64,000 bases of DNA from Halalkalibacillus sediminis (lineage in GTDB: Bacteria; Bacillota; Bacilli; Bacillales; Alkalibacillaceae): contig NZ_PJNH01000004.1 of the NCBI RefSeq assembly GCF_002844535.1, positions 256,074-320,073 on the forward strand. Reading direction: 5' to 3'. The position numbers and the translations under genes were made by a program. How positions within the stretch are numbered: position 1 is the stretch's first letter; the number at the start of each line of letters is the position of its first letter. The notes below the pieces were generated by a model. That model made no database searches and was not told the DNA's origin. It saw only the letters and a program-made list of their open reading frames with translations. This document shows positions 25,955-35,172 of the stretch, piece by piece.

Positions 25955-27493
25955 ATGAACGGAGAGAAACTAATTGATTATAAGATTTTCGTTCCCGCAT
26001 TACTATTTATAATTGGAATTAGTATTCCTTTAGCACTTTTTGAGACTGAGTCCTTAGAATTACTTAATTCGGTCTTTGACTATATAGTCGAGGTGTTCAG
26101 TTGGGGTTACCTTTGGTATGGGGTAATTCTCGTCGCTGCAGGGTTGTATTTTTCTTTTTCAAAATATGGCCAAGTAGTACTAGGCGACCCAGGTGAAAAG
26201 CCTCGATTTTCATTGTTTGAATATGCATCGATTTTGGTTGCGATGGGTGTAGGTTCTACCATCATGCGTACAGGAATGTTGCAGTGGACTTCTGTTGCTA
26301 ACGATCCACCAGCAGGTGTTGAAGCTGGATCTGCTGAAGCTCTACTATGGGGGAATTCCTATAGTATGTTTCTTTGGGGATTCCAAGTTTTTGCGATATT
26401 TGTGATGATCGCCCCGGCAATGGCGTATATTCTACACGTGAAAAAGCGACCATTAATGAGGATTTCTGAAGCTTGCCGGGTGCTATTTGGGGATAAGTTT
26501 ACAGATGGCATAGGCGGAAAATTGCTGGACATCTTGTTCCTGATTAGTATCTTGGCAGGGGCTGCAGTTACATTAGGTCTTGGAGCACCGATTATCACAC
26601 ATAATTTATCTGCTTTATTAGGAATGGAAGTAACATTCACGATGACTATCATCGTTACAGTCATTTGGGTATTCCTTTTCTCACTTAGTGCTTATTTAGG
26701 AATCGAAAAAGGGATCAAACGACTGAGTACTTGGAATATGTTCATAGCTGGGTTTTTTGCGTTATTTATACTAGTAGCCGGTCCAGGCGTATTCATCTTG
26801 AACTATTTTTCAGATAGTGTATCTTTCCTTTTATCTAACTATCTGAATATGTCATTGAACACTGATTCCGTGCATCAAGGAGAAGCATCTCATGTGCAGA
26901 GTAATACCGTGTTCTGGTTTGCATACAGTGCAACATGGGCGATGCTACACAGTGTATTTGCTGCCAAAATTTCTAGAGGTAGAACGATTAAGGAGATGAT
27001 TTTGACTTACTTCCTAGCTCCAACAGTTATTTCATGGATGGCGACTGGGGTCCTAGGTGGATTAGGTGTTCATCGCTATCTAACTGGCGATAAAGCTATT
27101 CTTGATTTAGTGGAAAATGAAGAGAGAATGGCGGCAATCCCAGAGATTCTTGGAACACTTCCTTTTGGAGAAATATCTATCGCTATATTTATGGTGGTCG
27201 CGCTTATTTTCTTAACGACTACCTTGGATTCGACGACTTATACAGTGGCTGCTTATACGAGTACTAGAGACATGAGTAAACATGAGCCATCTAAGATGCT
27301 ACGAATCATTGTAGCTGGTGTCATCACGGCACTTGCTCTATTGTTGATGCGTATTGGAGGTTTACCACCGTTAGAGGTTATTTCAGGCTTGATGGGTCTA
27401 CCGATCATCATCATCCAATTCATTCTGATATATGCAGCGAAGAAGATGATCGACCAGGACCAAGCATGGAAGCATAATATTAGGAAAGATTAA
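25955..27493 (+). CDS. BCCT-family betaine/carnitine/choline transporter
   Basis: A 512-residue carrier with ~12 membrane helices. The BCCT signature region is FWFAYSATWAMLHSVFAAKI then SRGRTIKEM, close to the family's W..W..P.F...ISRGRT motif, though Gly and Trp positions differ (TWAMLH for the usual SWAPF), so it may be a divergent branch. ATG 25955 follows AAGGAGG by 10 nt; TTG 25946 is too close. BCCT carriers import quaternary-amine osmolytes, often Na+-driven, which fits a salt-adapted cell. Confidence 0.85.
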   Translation: MNGEKLIDYKIFVPALLFIIGISIPLALFETESLELLNSVFDYIVEVFSWGYLWYGVILVAAGLYFSFSKYGQVVLGDPGEKPRFSLFEYASILVAMGVGSTIMRTGMLQWTSVANDPPAGVEAGSAEALLWGNSYSMFLWGFQVFAIFVMIAPAMAYILHVKKRPLMRISEACRVLFGDKFTDGIGGKLLDILFLISILAGAAVTLGLGAPIITHNLSALLGMEVTFTMTIIVTVIWVFLFSLSAYLGIEKGIKRLSTWNMFIAGFFALFILVAGPGVFILNYFSDSVSFLLSNYLNMSLNTDSVHQGEASHVQSNTVFWFAYSATWAMLHSVFAAKISRGRTIKEMILTYFLAPTVISWMATGVLGGLGVHRYLTGDKAILDLVENEERMAAIPEILGTLPFGEISIAIFMVVALIFLTTTLDSTTYTVAAYTSTRDMSKHEPSKMLRIIVAGVITALALLLMRIGGLPPLEVISGLMGLPIIIIQFILIYAAKKMIDQDQAWKHNIRKD

Positions 27494-27523
27494 TAAATTT
27501 GGATGAAAAATTACTAGGAAATA

Positions 27524-27580
27524 AAAAAGTAGTTCAGTTTTGGAGTGCAATTTGTACCCTTAAACTGGACTACTTTTTAT
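27524..27580 (+). terminator. Rho-independent terminator of the BCCT gene
   Basis: AAAAAGTAGTTCAGTTT pairs with AAACTGGACTACTTTTT (central mismatch), followed by T. Confidence 0.8.
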
Positions 27581-27678
27581 ATGCGATAGCAATTCCAAAC
27601 AATGAATGAAAGTCGTTCATTTTATGGTAAAATAATACATAAAGTTTATTTATCTGAACAAGAAAATAGGTGAAATAA

Positions 27679-28302
27679 ATGAAAAGTAAACTTTTATTCT
27701 GGTTTTTCTTCATTGTATTATTAGTGTGGAGTTACTATGGCTTCAAATATTTCTTTAGTGAAATTTTTCCATCGAATTGGAATAAGAATATATTTTTATC
27801 ACTTGTTGCAATAATACTTTTCTGGTTAATTGCTCTTTCTTTATCAGGGTATTTATCGGAAAAATTAACGAAGTACTCCTTAAAGAAGGGTGTATTATTT
27901 ACGGCTACAATGATCGCGATTCCTATATCCGTGTTCTCTCTTATGTATTTATATGAGTATAGAGAAAGGGAGTTAGATGTAGTAATTAGCCCTCATGCTG
28001 AGGGTTTTGAATCAATATCATTTTATGGAGATTATGAATGGAGAACAGATGAAAAAGATAATTTTGATGAATTAAATGAATTTCTAGGTCAATATCGCGT
28101 TGAAAAGATGAAAGATGATGAATGGAATAGTGATGTTTCTAACGAAAAAGGGATTCATTTTAATATCATCTCAAATACTCATTTATCGGCAAGTATTTAT
28201 GAAGAACGGATTCACCTCTATCCAGAAGGATATTTCAAGGTATTAAACGGACCAATCGATATTGACTGGGTGAGGAACTACATTGAAGAATATCGACCAT
28301 AA
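27679..28302 (+). CDS. Membrane protein with extracytoplasmic domain, unknown
   Basis: A 207-residue protein. Three hydrophobic helices (~5-27, ~38-58, ~72-92) precede a ~110-residue soluble part with SISFYGDYEWRTDEKDN and an acidic character. No family recognised. AGGTG lies upstream of the ATG. A possible palindrome (27601-27621) sits near its promoter. Confidence 0.55.
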   Translation: MKSKLLFWFFFIVLLVWSYYGFKYFFSEIFPSNWNKNIFLSLVAIILFWLIALSLSGYLSEKLTKYSLKKGVLFTATMIAIPISVFSLMYLYEYRERELDVVISPHAEGFESISFYGDYEWRTDEKDNFDELNEFLGQYRVEKMKDDEWNSDVSNEKGIHFNIISNTHLSASIYEERIHLYPEGYFKVLNGPIDIDWVRNYIEEYRP

Positions 28303-28379
28303 GAATGAAAGTACATAAGGGGCTCTCCTAGCATTTTTGATTGGGAGCGTCTTCTTTTCTTTGTATACAGTTCCTCAAC

Positions 28380-29018
28380 CTACTTAAATTTCTTCAAAAC
28401 TTTCCCCTTTAACGATTGAAACCAGTCAGAGCCTGCAATGATATCAAATGCAGTACTGATGATCATTCCGTGCAAGATAACTCCGAATACGGTCAGGATC
28501 ACGATAATTACATAGCTCACAATGTGAGTCGGGTCAATAAAATTATAGCCAAAGAATAATAGGCTCATTGAACTTCCGATGAACGCCCGAAAATACGAAT
28601 CTACTCCATCCTCGATCAAATAAAGTGGGATGACTGATAAGAACACCACGACAAAAGTAACCGCAACTACCAGAGATAAACTTTTATCTTTTAAGAAGCG
28701 GATGGCAGGCATCGTGTAGTATTTGGTAATCGATTTTAAACGGATCAAATGTAGAATACGTGCGACACGTGCGAATTGGAAAATTGCGTCTAACGGTATG
28801 GCCGCAATTACGAGAAATGGGTTTGCTTTGATGAAAGCCTTCTTGTTATCACTTCGCCACAGCCTGATTACCAAGTCCACAAAGAAAATCGCCCACGTTC
28901 CCCAAATAATAAAACTATTATAAGTACTTTCATACCAAATCGTAGCGATTGAGATCGCTGCAAGTATTACCATTAAGGATTCATAGGTTGTTTTTACTTG
29001 ATCTTTTGTTTCATCCAT
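28380..29018 (-). CDS. Voltage-sensor-containing ion-channel-like protein
   Basis: A 212-residue membrane protein with six hydrophobic segments in a voltage-gated-channel order. The S4-like helix (FARVARILHLIRLK, residues 82-95) carries regularly spaced Arg84, Arg87, Arg93 and Lys95, and the pore region lies between the last two helices. The position of the K+ filter TVGYG reads FFGYN (155-159), followed by FIDPT as in GDVVPxT, so selectivity is doubtful. The start follows GGAAGAAC-like purines. It might be a non-selective or inactive channel. Confidence 0.7.
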   Translation of the reverse strand: MDETKDQVKTTYESLMVILAAISIATIWYESTYNSFIIWGTWAIFFVDLVIRLWRSDNKKAFIKANPFLVIAAIPLDAIFQFARVARILHLIRLKSITKYYTMPAIRFLKDKSLSLVVAVTFVVVFLSVIPLYLIEDGVDSYFRAFIGSSMSLLFFGYNFIDPTHIVSYVIIVILTVFGVILHGMIISTAFDIIAGSDWFQSLKGKVLKKFK

Positions 29019-29210
29019 AAGAGTTCTTCCTTTTCAAATTATCTTCTTTTATTCTAGCAGACTCTTGATTCGATGAATATCGCTAGTCCAGCGCATTCTT
29101 TAGTGATCCGTAAAAAACTTCCAACTTAAGACGGATATAAAAAGGAACTCCAGATGGTTTAGTCGAATTAGTAACTAGCATAATATGGATATAACTAAGG
29201 AGGGGATTGT

Positions 29211-30191
29211 GTGGAACGAGAGACGATCATTGAAGTGAAGGACATCGTGAAATCATATAAAAAGCGGAAATCAAAAGAGATTGTACATGCTGTCAAAGGT
29301 GTTAGTTTCAATGTTTACAAAGGTGAAATCCTAGGTTTACTTGGTCCGAATGGGGCAGGGAAGACAACGACGATCAAGACGATTTGTGGTTTGTTGAAAC
29401 AAAACGAAGGTTCTGTTTACATAAACGGGCAAAATGTACAGGACAATCGATTGAAAGCTTTACGTCACATTAGTGCTGTATTGGAAGGAAACCGTAACCT
29501 CTATTGGAGACACACTGTGCAAGAAAACATGGAATATTTCGCAGGAAACCGCGGTCGAGGCAGAAAAGATGCACAAGAAGATATCGGGAAACTACTTACT
29601 CAATTCAGGTTGCTAGATAAAAAGAATGAGCTTGTCAGCAGTCTATCACGAGGTATGCAGCAGAAGTTAGCGATTGCTGTTGCCATGCTTGCAGATAGTG
29701 AAGTTATTTTACTCGATGAACCGACCCTTGGACTGGACGTCGAAACTGGTTACGAAGTGCGTGAATTATTAAAAGATATCGTCCGCGATCAGGAGAAGAC
29801 GATCATCATAAGTACACATGATATGCCTGTCGTTCAGGACTTGTGTGAACGAACAGTCATTATCAACGAAGGAAAAGTAATTGCTGATGAAAAAGTCAGT
29901 CGTCTGATTGATTTATTTGAAACACGTGCTTACTCGATCAAGTTAGGCGAACCTCTCAGTGAACTACAACAACAAGCAGTCAAACACACTTTCCCTATCT
30001 ATCAGATTCATGATGACCAGTTAGATGTAACCCTCGAACAAGAAGATGACATCTATGAACTGATGGACATTTTGAAAAAAGAGAAAACTCGAATCGAGAA
30101 GATCGACCGTACCACAGTCGATTTCGAGCAAGTATTTATGGAATTAGTGAGAGAGGAGGAACCACGACATGCAGCTAGTACATCTAATTAA
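29211..30191 (+). CDS. ABC-2-type exporter ATPase (DrrA/NatA-like)
   Basis: A 326-residue ATPase. Walker A GPNGAGKTTT, Q-loop region SAVLEGNRNLYW, signature LSRGMQQKL, Walker B VILLDEPTLGLDVETG and switch STHDMP are all visible. A C-terminal ~100-residue extension (DIYELMDILKKEKTRIEKID) is typical of DrrA-like exporters. GTG start directly after AAGGAGGGG. It overlaps the permease gene by 23 nt, indicating coupling. Likely exports a drug, lipid or peptide; substrate unknown. Confidence 0.9.
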   Translation: MERETIIEVKDIVKSYKKRKSKEIVHAVKGVSFNVYKGEILGLLGPNGAGKTTTIKTICGLLKQNEGSVYINGQNVQDNRLKALRHISAVLEGNRNLYWRHTVQENMEYFAGNRGRGRKDAQEDIGKLLTQFRLLDKKNELVSSLSRGMQQKLAIAVAMLADSEVILLDEPTLGLDVETGYEVRELLKDIVRDQEKTIIISTHDMPVVQDLCERTVIINEGKVIADEKVSRLIDLFETRAYSIKLGEPLSELQQQAVKHTFPIYQIHDDQLDVTLEQEDDIYELMDILKKEKTRIEKIDRTTVDFEQVFMELVREEEPRHAASTSN

Positions 30192-30942
30192 AGCGAACAC
30201 TCGAATGGAATTCATTGAATTGAAAAGGTACCTGCCTAATACGCTAAGTATGATCATTACTTTTTACTTTATCTTTTTGGCGATGTTTTTCGGAATTTCC
30301 ATTATCGGGGACCCTGCACAGGCGGACCAAAACATTCAGTTCGTCATAGTAAACTATATTTTCTGGTTCCTCACAATAATGACTTTACAGAATATCGGGT
30401 TCACAATCATGAGCGAAGCAATGAGAGGGACTCTTGAGCAATTGTATATGTCACCTCTAGGCGTGTGGAGAATTCTTTTGGCACGATTTGTTGGATATTT
30501 CATGATTCATGGTGTCATCATCGTCTTTCTATTATTTATCACGATGTTCACTGCCGGACAGTGGTTACACCTTAGACCCGACATCACGATCCCATTATTA
30601 ATGGTTACAATAGTAGGCATGATTGGAGTTGGATTCATGCTTGCAGGAGCATGCGTTATATTCAAACAAGTCCAGGCATTTCTTCAAATCCTACAATTCA
30701 TCCTGATGGGACTTACTTTTGTACCACTATCGGTTGCCCCTTTTCTCGTATTCGCACCGTTTGTCAAAGGCGTCGATATGATTCGTTTCATCATGATCGA
30801 AGGCTATACATGGCCTGACTTCGCATGGTACGATTACTCAGCCCTAATCTTGAACTCAGCCGTTTACTTGGCTGTCGGCATCGCAGTATATTTAAAATGT
30901 GAAAAGATAGCGATGGAACGCGGTTTATTGAACCAATATTAA
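30169..30942 (+). CDS. ABC-2-type exporter permease
   Basis: A 257-residue permease with six hydrophobic helices. The central EAMRGTLEQLYMSPLGVWRI matches the ABC-2 family pattern (short cytoplasmic helix after TM2 with E.RGTLE.L..SP). It starts inside the ATPase gene with a GAGAGGAGGAACC site. It forms the exporter with the preceding ATPase. Confidence 0.85.
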   Translation: MQLVHLIKANTRMEFIELKRYLPNTLSMIITFYFIFLAMFFGISIIGDPAQADQNIQFVIVNYIFWFLTIMTLQNIGFTIMSEAMRGTLEQLYMSPLGVWRILLARFVGYFMIHGVIIVFLLFITMFTAGQWLHLRPDITIPLLMVTIVGMIGVGFMLAGACVIFKQVQAFLQILQFILMGLTFVPLSVAPFLVFAPFVKGVDMIRFIMIEGYTWPDFAWYDYSALILNSAVYLAVGIAVYLKCEKIAMERGLLNQY

Positions 30943-30967
30943 ATGATGGTTCTCAGACAAAATATTA

Positions 30968-31005
30968 AAGACGCTCAGTCCAATTAAGGGCTGGGCGTCT
31001 TGTTT
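30968..31005 (+). terminator. Terminator, possibly bidirectional
   Basis: AAGACGCTCAG pairs with CTGGGCGTCTT (wobble) between the ABC-2 operon and the convergent gene at 31020. Confidence 0.7.
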
Positions 31006-31019
31006 GGTGCGCCTAATAT

Positions 31020-31520
31020 TTATTGGGAATCTTCGTGTTTTTTGAATTCGTCCCAGATGAAATTGTTGGTATCCGAATTTTCAGTGGTTAACTCCTCAAA
31101 CCAAGTGACAGGATCCTCACCCAAATCCTCTATAACTGTATTTAATGTGGTAACTATGTAATTATGTTTCTTAATAATTTCTTCATGATTATTTTCACCT
31201 GATCTATACATTCGAACTAAAACTTTAATTTGTCTTGCTAACATTGAACCTTCCCAATTTGTCATCATTGTTGAAGTTAGTTGGTTCATCCTCCCAAATA
31301 CAAATAGTACTGAATCATCTTCTCTGTGTTGTTGAATGTCTTCAGCATCTTCAGGTAATAAAGATTCAAGTTGAAAGTGGGCTGTCATAAATGCACTTCT
31401 GTATTCAGCACCTTGAGCGATCTCCAACTCTTTCTTCTCTTGATAAAAATGAAAAGCTAAAAAGAGTGTTATTACGATTGCTAATGACAGGGTGATACTT
31501 AAAATCTTATATTTGTTCAT
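31020..31520 (-). CDS. Membrane-anchored protein, unknown
   Basis: A 166-residue protein with one N-terminal membrane helix (ILSITLSLAIVITLFLAFHF) and a charged helical remainder. The ATG at 31520 is preferred since GGGGGA is 7 nt upstream; an ATG two codons earlier is too near. No family recognised. Probably a membrane-tethered extracytoplasmic domain. Confidence 0.55.
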   Translation of the reverse strand: MNKYKILSITLSLAIVITLFLAFHFYQEKKELEIAQGAEYRSAFMTAHFQLESLLPEDAEDIQQHREDDSVLFVFGRMNQLTSTMMTNWEGSMLARQIKVLVRMYRSGENNHEEIIKKHNYIVTTLNTVIEDLGEDPVTWFEELTTENSDTNNFIWDEFKKHEDSQ

Positions 31521-31627
31521 AACCATTCCCCCGTAAAATATTATACATTATTAGGAAAAATTAATAAAATGCACTATGATTGAAACATCTTGATTTCCTT
31601 GTAATATAGAGGCAGGGTGGTGATTTT

Positions 31628-32548
31628 TTGCTTAAATCGTATTTATTTTTAATTATTACAGTCATGATTTTTTCGGGAAATTTGCTCGTGGGGAAAGCAA
31701 TTAATGAATTGCCGCCTGTAACGATTACTTTTTTCCGGTGTTTGATTGCGTTTCTAGTTGTCCTGCCTTTCGGGTTTGGTCAATTCAGGCGTCACACTGA
31801 AATTTGGACAACGAATTGGAAAGCGTTATTAGGTTACGCGCTTACTGGGATAACAGCATTTAATATTTTAGTATACTTAGCTTTGAACTATACGACTTCG
31901 ACAAATGCGGGGATTGTGGAGTCAGCAACGCCAGTATTTGCAATTATACTTAGCTTTATTTTCTTAAAAGAACGATTGACGTTAATTCAGTTAGTTGGTG
32001 TAGCTATATCTTTTGTTGGCGCTGTTTGGGTCATTGCAGAAGGTTCACTGCAGTTATTGTTCTCGTTAAATATTAATGTTGGGGATTTGTTCATGCTCGC
32101 TGCGATCTTTGTCTGGTCCATCTATTCGATGATCGTGAGACAACATAATCATAAGTTCCCCGTTTACGGGGGAGTTGTCGTCATTCTAGGAATGGGAATC
32201 ATGATTTTGATTCCTTTAGTAATTACGGAGTGGGCAATACTCGGCTTTCCGCAAGGACTCGATCAGTGGAACCTATGGCTTGGACTCATCTATCTAGGTG
32301 TATTCCCTTCATTTATCGCATTAATATTATGGAATAAAGGTGTTTCTGATATAGGGCCGTCCCTTGCGAGTGTTTTCCTGAATCTATTACCCTTCTTCAC
32401 AACAATAGGGGCGGTACTATTTTTAAATGAAAAAGTAGTGGCAGCTCAGATTGTCGGCGGGATCCTTGTTGTAACAGGAGTCATCCTGGTTAATACGAAC
32501 TTCAGGAAACTACGAAACTTGAGGAGACGGAAGAAAATAGAATCATAA
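31628..32548 (+). CDS. EamA/DMT-superfamily transporter
   Basis: A 306-residue carrier with ten membrane helices in two EamA repeats. The first has NLLVGKAINELPPVTITFFR and LKERLTLIQLVG, the second LNEKVVAAQIVGGILV. Such proteins export or exchange metabolites. It starts with TTG behind AGGGTGG. A terminator follows shortly. Substrate unknown. Confidence 0.88.
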   Translation: MLKSYLFLIITVMIFSGNLLVGKAINELPPVTITFFRCLIAFLVVLPFGFGQFRRHTEIWTTNWKALLGYALTGITAFNILVYLALNYTTSTNAGIVESATPVFAIILSFIFLKERLTLIQLVGVAISFVGAVWVIAEGSLQLLFSLNINVGDLFMLAAIFVWSIYSMIVRQHNHKFPVYGGVVVILGMGIMILIPLVITEWAILGFPQGLDQWNLWLGLIYLGVFPSFIALILWNKGVSDIGPSLASVFLNLLPFFTTIGAVLFLNEKVVAAQIVGGILVVTGVILVNTNFRKLRNLRRRKKIES

Positions 32549-32553
32549 CAAAG

Positions 32554-32580
32554 AAGGCCTGCCAATGGGCAAGCCTTTTC
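32554..32580 (+). terminator. Rho-independent terminator of the EamA gene
   Basis: AAGGCCTGCC pairs with GGGCAAGCCTT (one mismatch), then TTTTC. Confidence 0.8.
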
Positions 32581-32592
32581 ATGTGTAACGGC

Positions 32593-32621
32593 AAAAAAGC
32601 TGGCAAATGAAACGCCAGCTT
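32593..32621 (-). terminator. Terminator of mreBH downstream of the repeat array
   Basis: On the minus strand AAGCTGGC and GCCAGCTT pair perfectly and a TTTTTT run follows. It is ~140 nt past the mreBH stop, so the 21-bp repeat array would be transcribed as mreBH 3' untranslated RNA. Confidence 0.7.
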
Positions 32622-32639
32622 ACTTTGTGATTTTATCAA

Positions 32640-32744
32640 TTAACTGAACCTAACTACAGAATAACTGCATCTAAGTCATGATTAACCGAATCTAAGCTAT
32701 AATTAACCGCATCTAATCAAGATTTAACTGAACCTATCTCTAAT
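32640..32744. repeat. Array 1 of 21-bp repeats (5 units)
   Basis: Five head-to-tail units start at 32640, 32661, 32682, 32703 and 32724, each exactly 21 bp. The first 13 nt follow WTAACYGMAYCTA while the last 8 nt vary freely. A second array of the same family lies at 41011-41178. Both arrays are in convergent intergenic regions. Confidence 0.85.
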
Positions 32745-32761
32745 TTTCATATTTCACAAGC

Positions 32762-33769
32762 TTACTTCGCTGCTTTTTGTAGTTTGTGAATCATTTGTAG
32801 TGATTTACCTGTTCCGATTGCTACACATTCTAGTGGGTTTTCTGCCACATGTACTGGGACATCGATTTCACTTGATAACCATTCTTTCATGCCTTTTAAT
32901 AGTGCACCGCCACCAGTTAGGGTAATTCCGTGATCGACGATATCTCCACTTAATTCTGGAGGGCAGCTTTCTAGTGTTGAGCGAACAGCTTCTAAAATGG
33001 ATTCGAGTGGTTCTCTTAACGCATTTTGTACTTCAGTTGAGTTGAGCGCCACTGTTTTAGGCAGACCTGTCACTAGGTCGCGGCCACGAATTTCCATCTC
33101 TTCTTCATCGTGGTCCACTAGTGCATAGCCGATTTCCATCTTAATATTTTCTGCAGTTCGTTCACCGATCAGCACGTTGTATTGTTTACGTACATGTTGA
33201 ATGATGGCCAGGTCCATATGGTCACCACCCGTACGGATGGAGCGCGCGGATACTACTCCCCCGAAGGAGATGATAGCTACTTCACTCGTACCGCCACCAA
33301 TATCAACAACCACGTTTGAAACAGGCTCGTCTACTGGAAGTCCTGCACCAATAGCTGCTGCTACCGGTTCTTCGATGATATGGACTTGTTTAGCTCCATA
33401 TTCTTTAACGGCATTGTCGATTGCGCGGCGTTCTACAGATGTAGAACCAGTTGGAGCACAGATGATGACGTTTGGCTTACGCATGGACATGCCAAGTTTT
33501 TTGCTTACTTTTTTCAACATTTCATTAAGCATTTGAGATGTTACTTCATAGTCCGCAATAACACCGTCTTTTAACGGGCGGATCGATATAATATTAGATG
33601 GAGTCTTACCAATCATTTCTTTAGCTTCATTACCTACTGCTAATACTTTTCTAGTGTTTTTATCAATTGCTACTACTGACGGTTCGTTGAAAACAACGCC
33701 CTTATTTTTGCTATATATTAATAAATTAGCTGTACCTAAGTCAATTCCAATTTCTGCATTCGTAAACAT
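32762..33769 (-). CDS. mreBH: Actin-like cell-shape protein MreBH
   Basis: A 335-residue actin homologue that polymerises under the membrane and guides lateral cell-wall enzymes. [63 protein letters not shown] and [10 protein letters not shown] mark the nucleotide-binding regions. The details ([18 protein letters not shown]) match B. subtilis MreBH better than Mbl or MreB. It stands alone, as in B. subtilis, where SigI controls it. The start follows GGAGGCATC. A 17-bp palindrome (33813-33829) precedes it. Confidence 0.93.
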   Translation of the reverse strand: MFTNAEIGIDLGTANLLIYSKNKGVVFNEPSVVAIDKNTRKVLAVGNEAKEMIGKTPSNIISIRPLKDGVIADYEVTSQMLNEMLKKVSKKLGMSMRKPNVIICAPTGSTSVERRAIDNAVKEYGAKQVHIIEEPVAAAIGAGLPVDEPVSNVVVDIGGGTSEVAIISFGGVVSARSIRTGGDHMDLAIIQHVRKQYNVLIGERTAENIKMEIGYALVDHDEEEMEIRGRDLVTGLPKTVALNSTEVQNALREPLESILEAVRSTLESCPPELSGDIVDHGITLTGGGALLKGMKEWLSSEIDVPVHVAENPLECVAIGTGKSLQMIHKLQKAAK

Positions 33770-33812
33770 ATGATGCCTCCGTCTCTAATTCTAGTATGTA
33801 CTCTGATGTCTA

Positions 33813-33829
33813 TACACTTCGTAAGTGTA
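33813..33829 (-). promoter_or_regulatory. Palindrome upstream of mreBH
   Basis: TACACTT-CGT-AAGTGTA is a perfect 7-3-7 inverted repeat, 44 nt before the mreBH start. It could be an operator or an mRNA hairpin. Confidence 0.4.
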
Positions 33830-33866
33830 ACACGATTTTATGTCGAATGAGTTTAAGAAAATTTGA

Positions 33867-33900
33867 CAAAAAAATTACAGGGGAGCGGGTCCCCTGTAAT
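33867..33900 (-). terminator. Rho-independent terminator of the DUF2639 gene
   Basis: ATTACAGGGG pairs perfectly with CCCCTGTAAT; on the minus strand seven T follow. Confidence 0.92.
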
Positions 33901-33908
33901 ATTAATGG

Positions 33909-34040
33909 CTATTTTTTCTTATCAGCTAAAGTATTGGCAAGTGTTGTAGTTTTATACTTCTCAACCTTGCGTCCTTCGATGCGGTTAACACCGATTTTCT
34001 TCAATTCACTCACGTACCATCCTTTTGAACCTACGTACAT
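33909..34040 (-). CDS. Small DUF2639 (YflJ-like) protein
   Basis: A 43-residue basic protein. YVGSKGWYVSELKKIGV then RIEGRKVEKYKTTTLANTL closely follows the YflJ/DUF2639 pattern (short proteins of Bacillaceae). AGAGGTG lies upstream of the ATG and a perfect terminator follows the stop, so it is a real gene. Function is unknown. Confidence 0.82.
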   Translation of the reverse strand: MYVGSKGWYVSELKKIGVNRIEGRKVEKYKTTTLANTLADKKK

Positions 34041-34195
34041 GAAAAACACCTCTTTCTCTAGTAGTCTTAAATTCACACGTGGGGCTCATTGTAACATGGC
34101 GGTTCTACAGATGAAAGTGATTTGTTGAAAATTATGCTTATGAAACTGAATTCGCTATAATGAAGAGAGATCTAACGGGAAGGTTGGTGATTCGT

Positions 34196-34933
34196 ATGCG
34201 TGATCGAAGTCTCCAAGAGGTGAAAGACCGATTAGCAACATTGGTATCTTATGAATTGAACGAGGATGATTTTTACGATGTGGCTGATAAGCATTTGAAT
34301 GAAAGAGGAACAGTTGAGAATCGACTGTCAGAAGTCTATCAAAATACTTTAGCTGAAGTTTCGCAAAAAATGAATGAGATGGATAATCATATGGGGATGA
34401 CGCCGAATTGCCAGCTTGGTTGTGCCTTCTGTTGTTATTTTCCAATCATCGTTAATCGACTGGAAGCGAAAATGCTTGTTCATTCGATTGAGCAGATGGA
34501 AGAGAGCCGTCGTGAAGATTTGAAAAATCATTTAACAAATTATTTTAAAAAATATAGTTCAACTATCGAAACTTGTACATCAATCGATTATGAAAATGAT
34601 CCAGATGCAAAATTGAAATATAAACGGGAAAATTTACCTTGTCCATTGTTGGATGAAGAAAAGCAAGCTTGTAAGGCTTATGAAGCGAGGCCATTACCAT
34701 GTCGTACGTATGTGAATTATATGGACCCGAAAATATGTGCTGAGAATCACGTGCCAGAAGAAGCCGTCAGCTTTGAATTCTTATATGACGGTTATATGGG
34801 TGCACTAAATGAAGCGGCACAGGCTGTTTATGAGGAAGAAGATCCTGATTTTCTCGATTATCCGAGCGATGTTTATCAATACGATTATTTACCTGCATTC
34901 TTGAAAGAGTGGATGCAAGAAGGTCGATTATAA
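34196..34933 (+). CDS. YkgJ-family cysteine-cluster protein
   Basis: A 245-residue protein with the CxxCC-type cluster (NCQLGCAFCCYFPI), CPLLDEEKQACKAYEARP and LPCRTY. This is the YkgJ/CxxCxxCC family, thought to bind zinc or an Fe-S cluster. The ATG at 34196 is used because a TATAAT -10 (34156-34161) overlaps the earlier in-frame ATG, and GGAAGG lies between. Role unknown. Confidence 0.82.
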   Translation: MRDRSLQEVKDRLATLVSYELNEDDFYDVADKHLNERGTVENRLSEVYQNTLAEVSQKMNEMDNHMGMTPNCQLGCAFCCYFPIIVNRLEAKMLVHSIEQMEESRREDLKNHLTNYFKKYSSTIETCTSIDYENDPDAKLKYKRENLPCPLLDEEKQACKAYEARPLPCRTYVNYMDPKICAENHVPEEAVSFEFLYDGYMGALNEAAQAVYEEEDPDFLDYPSDVYQYDYLPAFLKEWMQEGRL

Positions 34934-34963
34934 ATTAGTGAAATTCATAGTTAGTTGATAAAA

Positions 34964-35009
34964 CAAGTAGTTCTTTAAAGGTTGTTCTCCTTTAATGGAC
35001 TACTTTTTA
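34964..35009 (+). terminator. Rho-independent terminator
   Basis: AAGTAGT and ACTACTT close an extended imperfect stem that includes TTTAAAGG/CCTTTAA, followed by T. Confidence 0.8.
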
Positions 35010-35172
35010 TATTTTCGAAAAAAGAGGATAAATAGATTTTATGTAGTAATAAATAACATATAAAGAAATATTTATAAAGAAAATCATAGATTAAGGAAGC
35101 TATGGATTATTGTTATCCTTATTTCCTATTCTGAGTAAATACTAATTTGAAAATTAACTTTTAGAGGTTGAT

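Noticed and set aside
27601-27621. FadR-like operator (TGAATGA-AAG-TCGTTCA) before the membrane protein at 27679
   Set aside because: The spacer is 3 rather than 4 nt and one arm has a mismatch; the downstream gene shows no link to fatty-acid metabolism.
32640-32744. CRISPR array
   Set aside because: The repeat core is 13 nt with 8-nt variable tails, far below CRISPR repeat and spacer sizes, and no cas genes are nearby.
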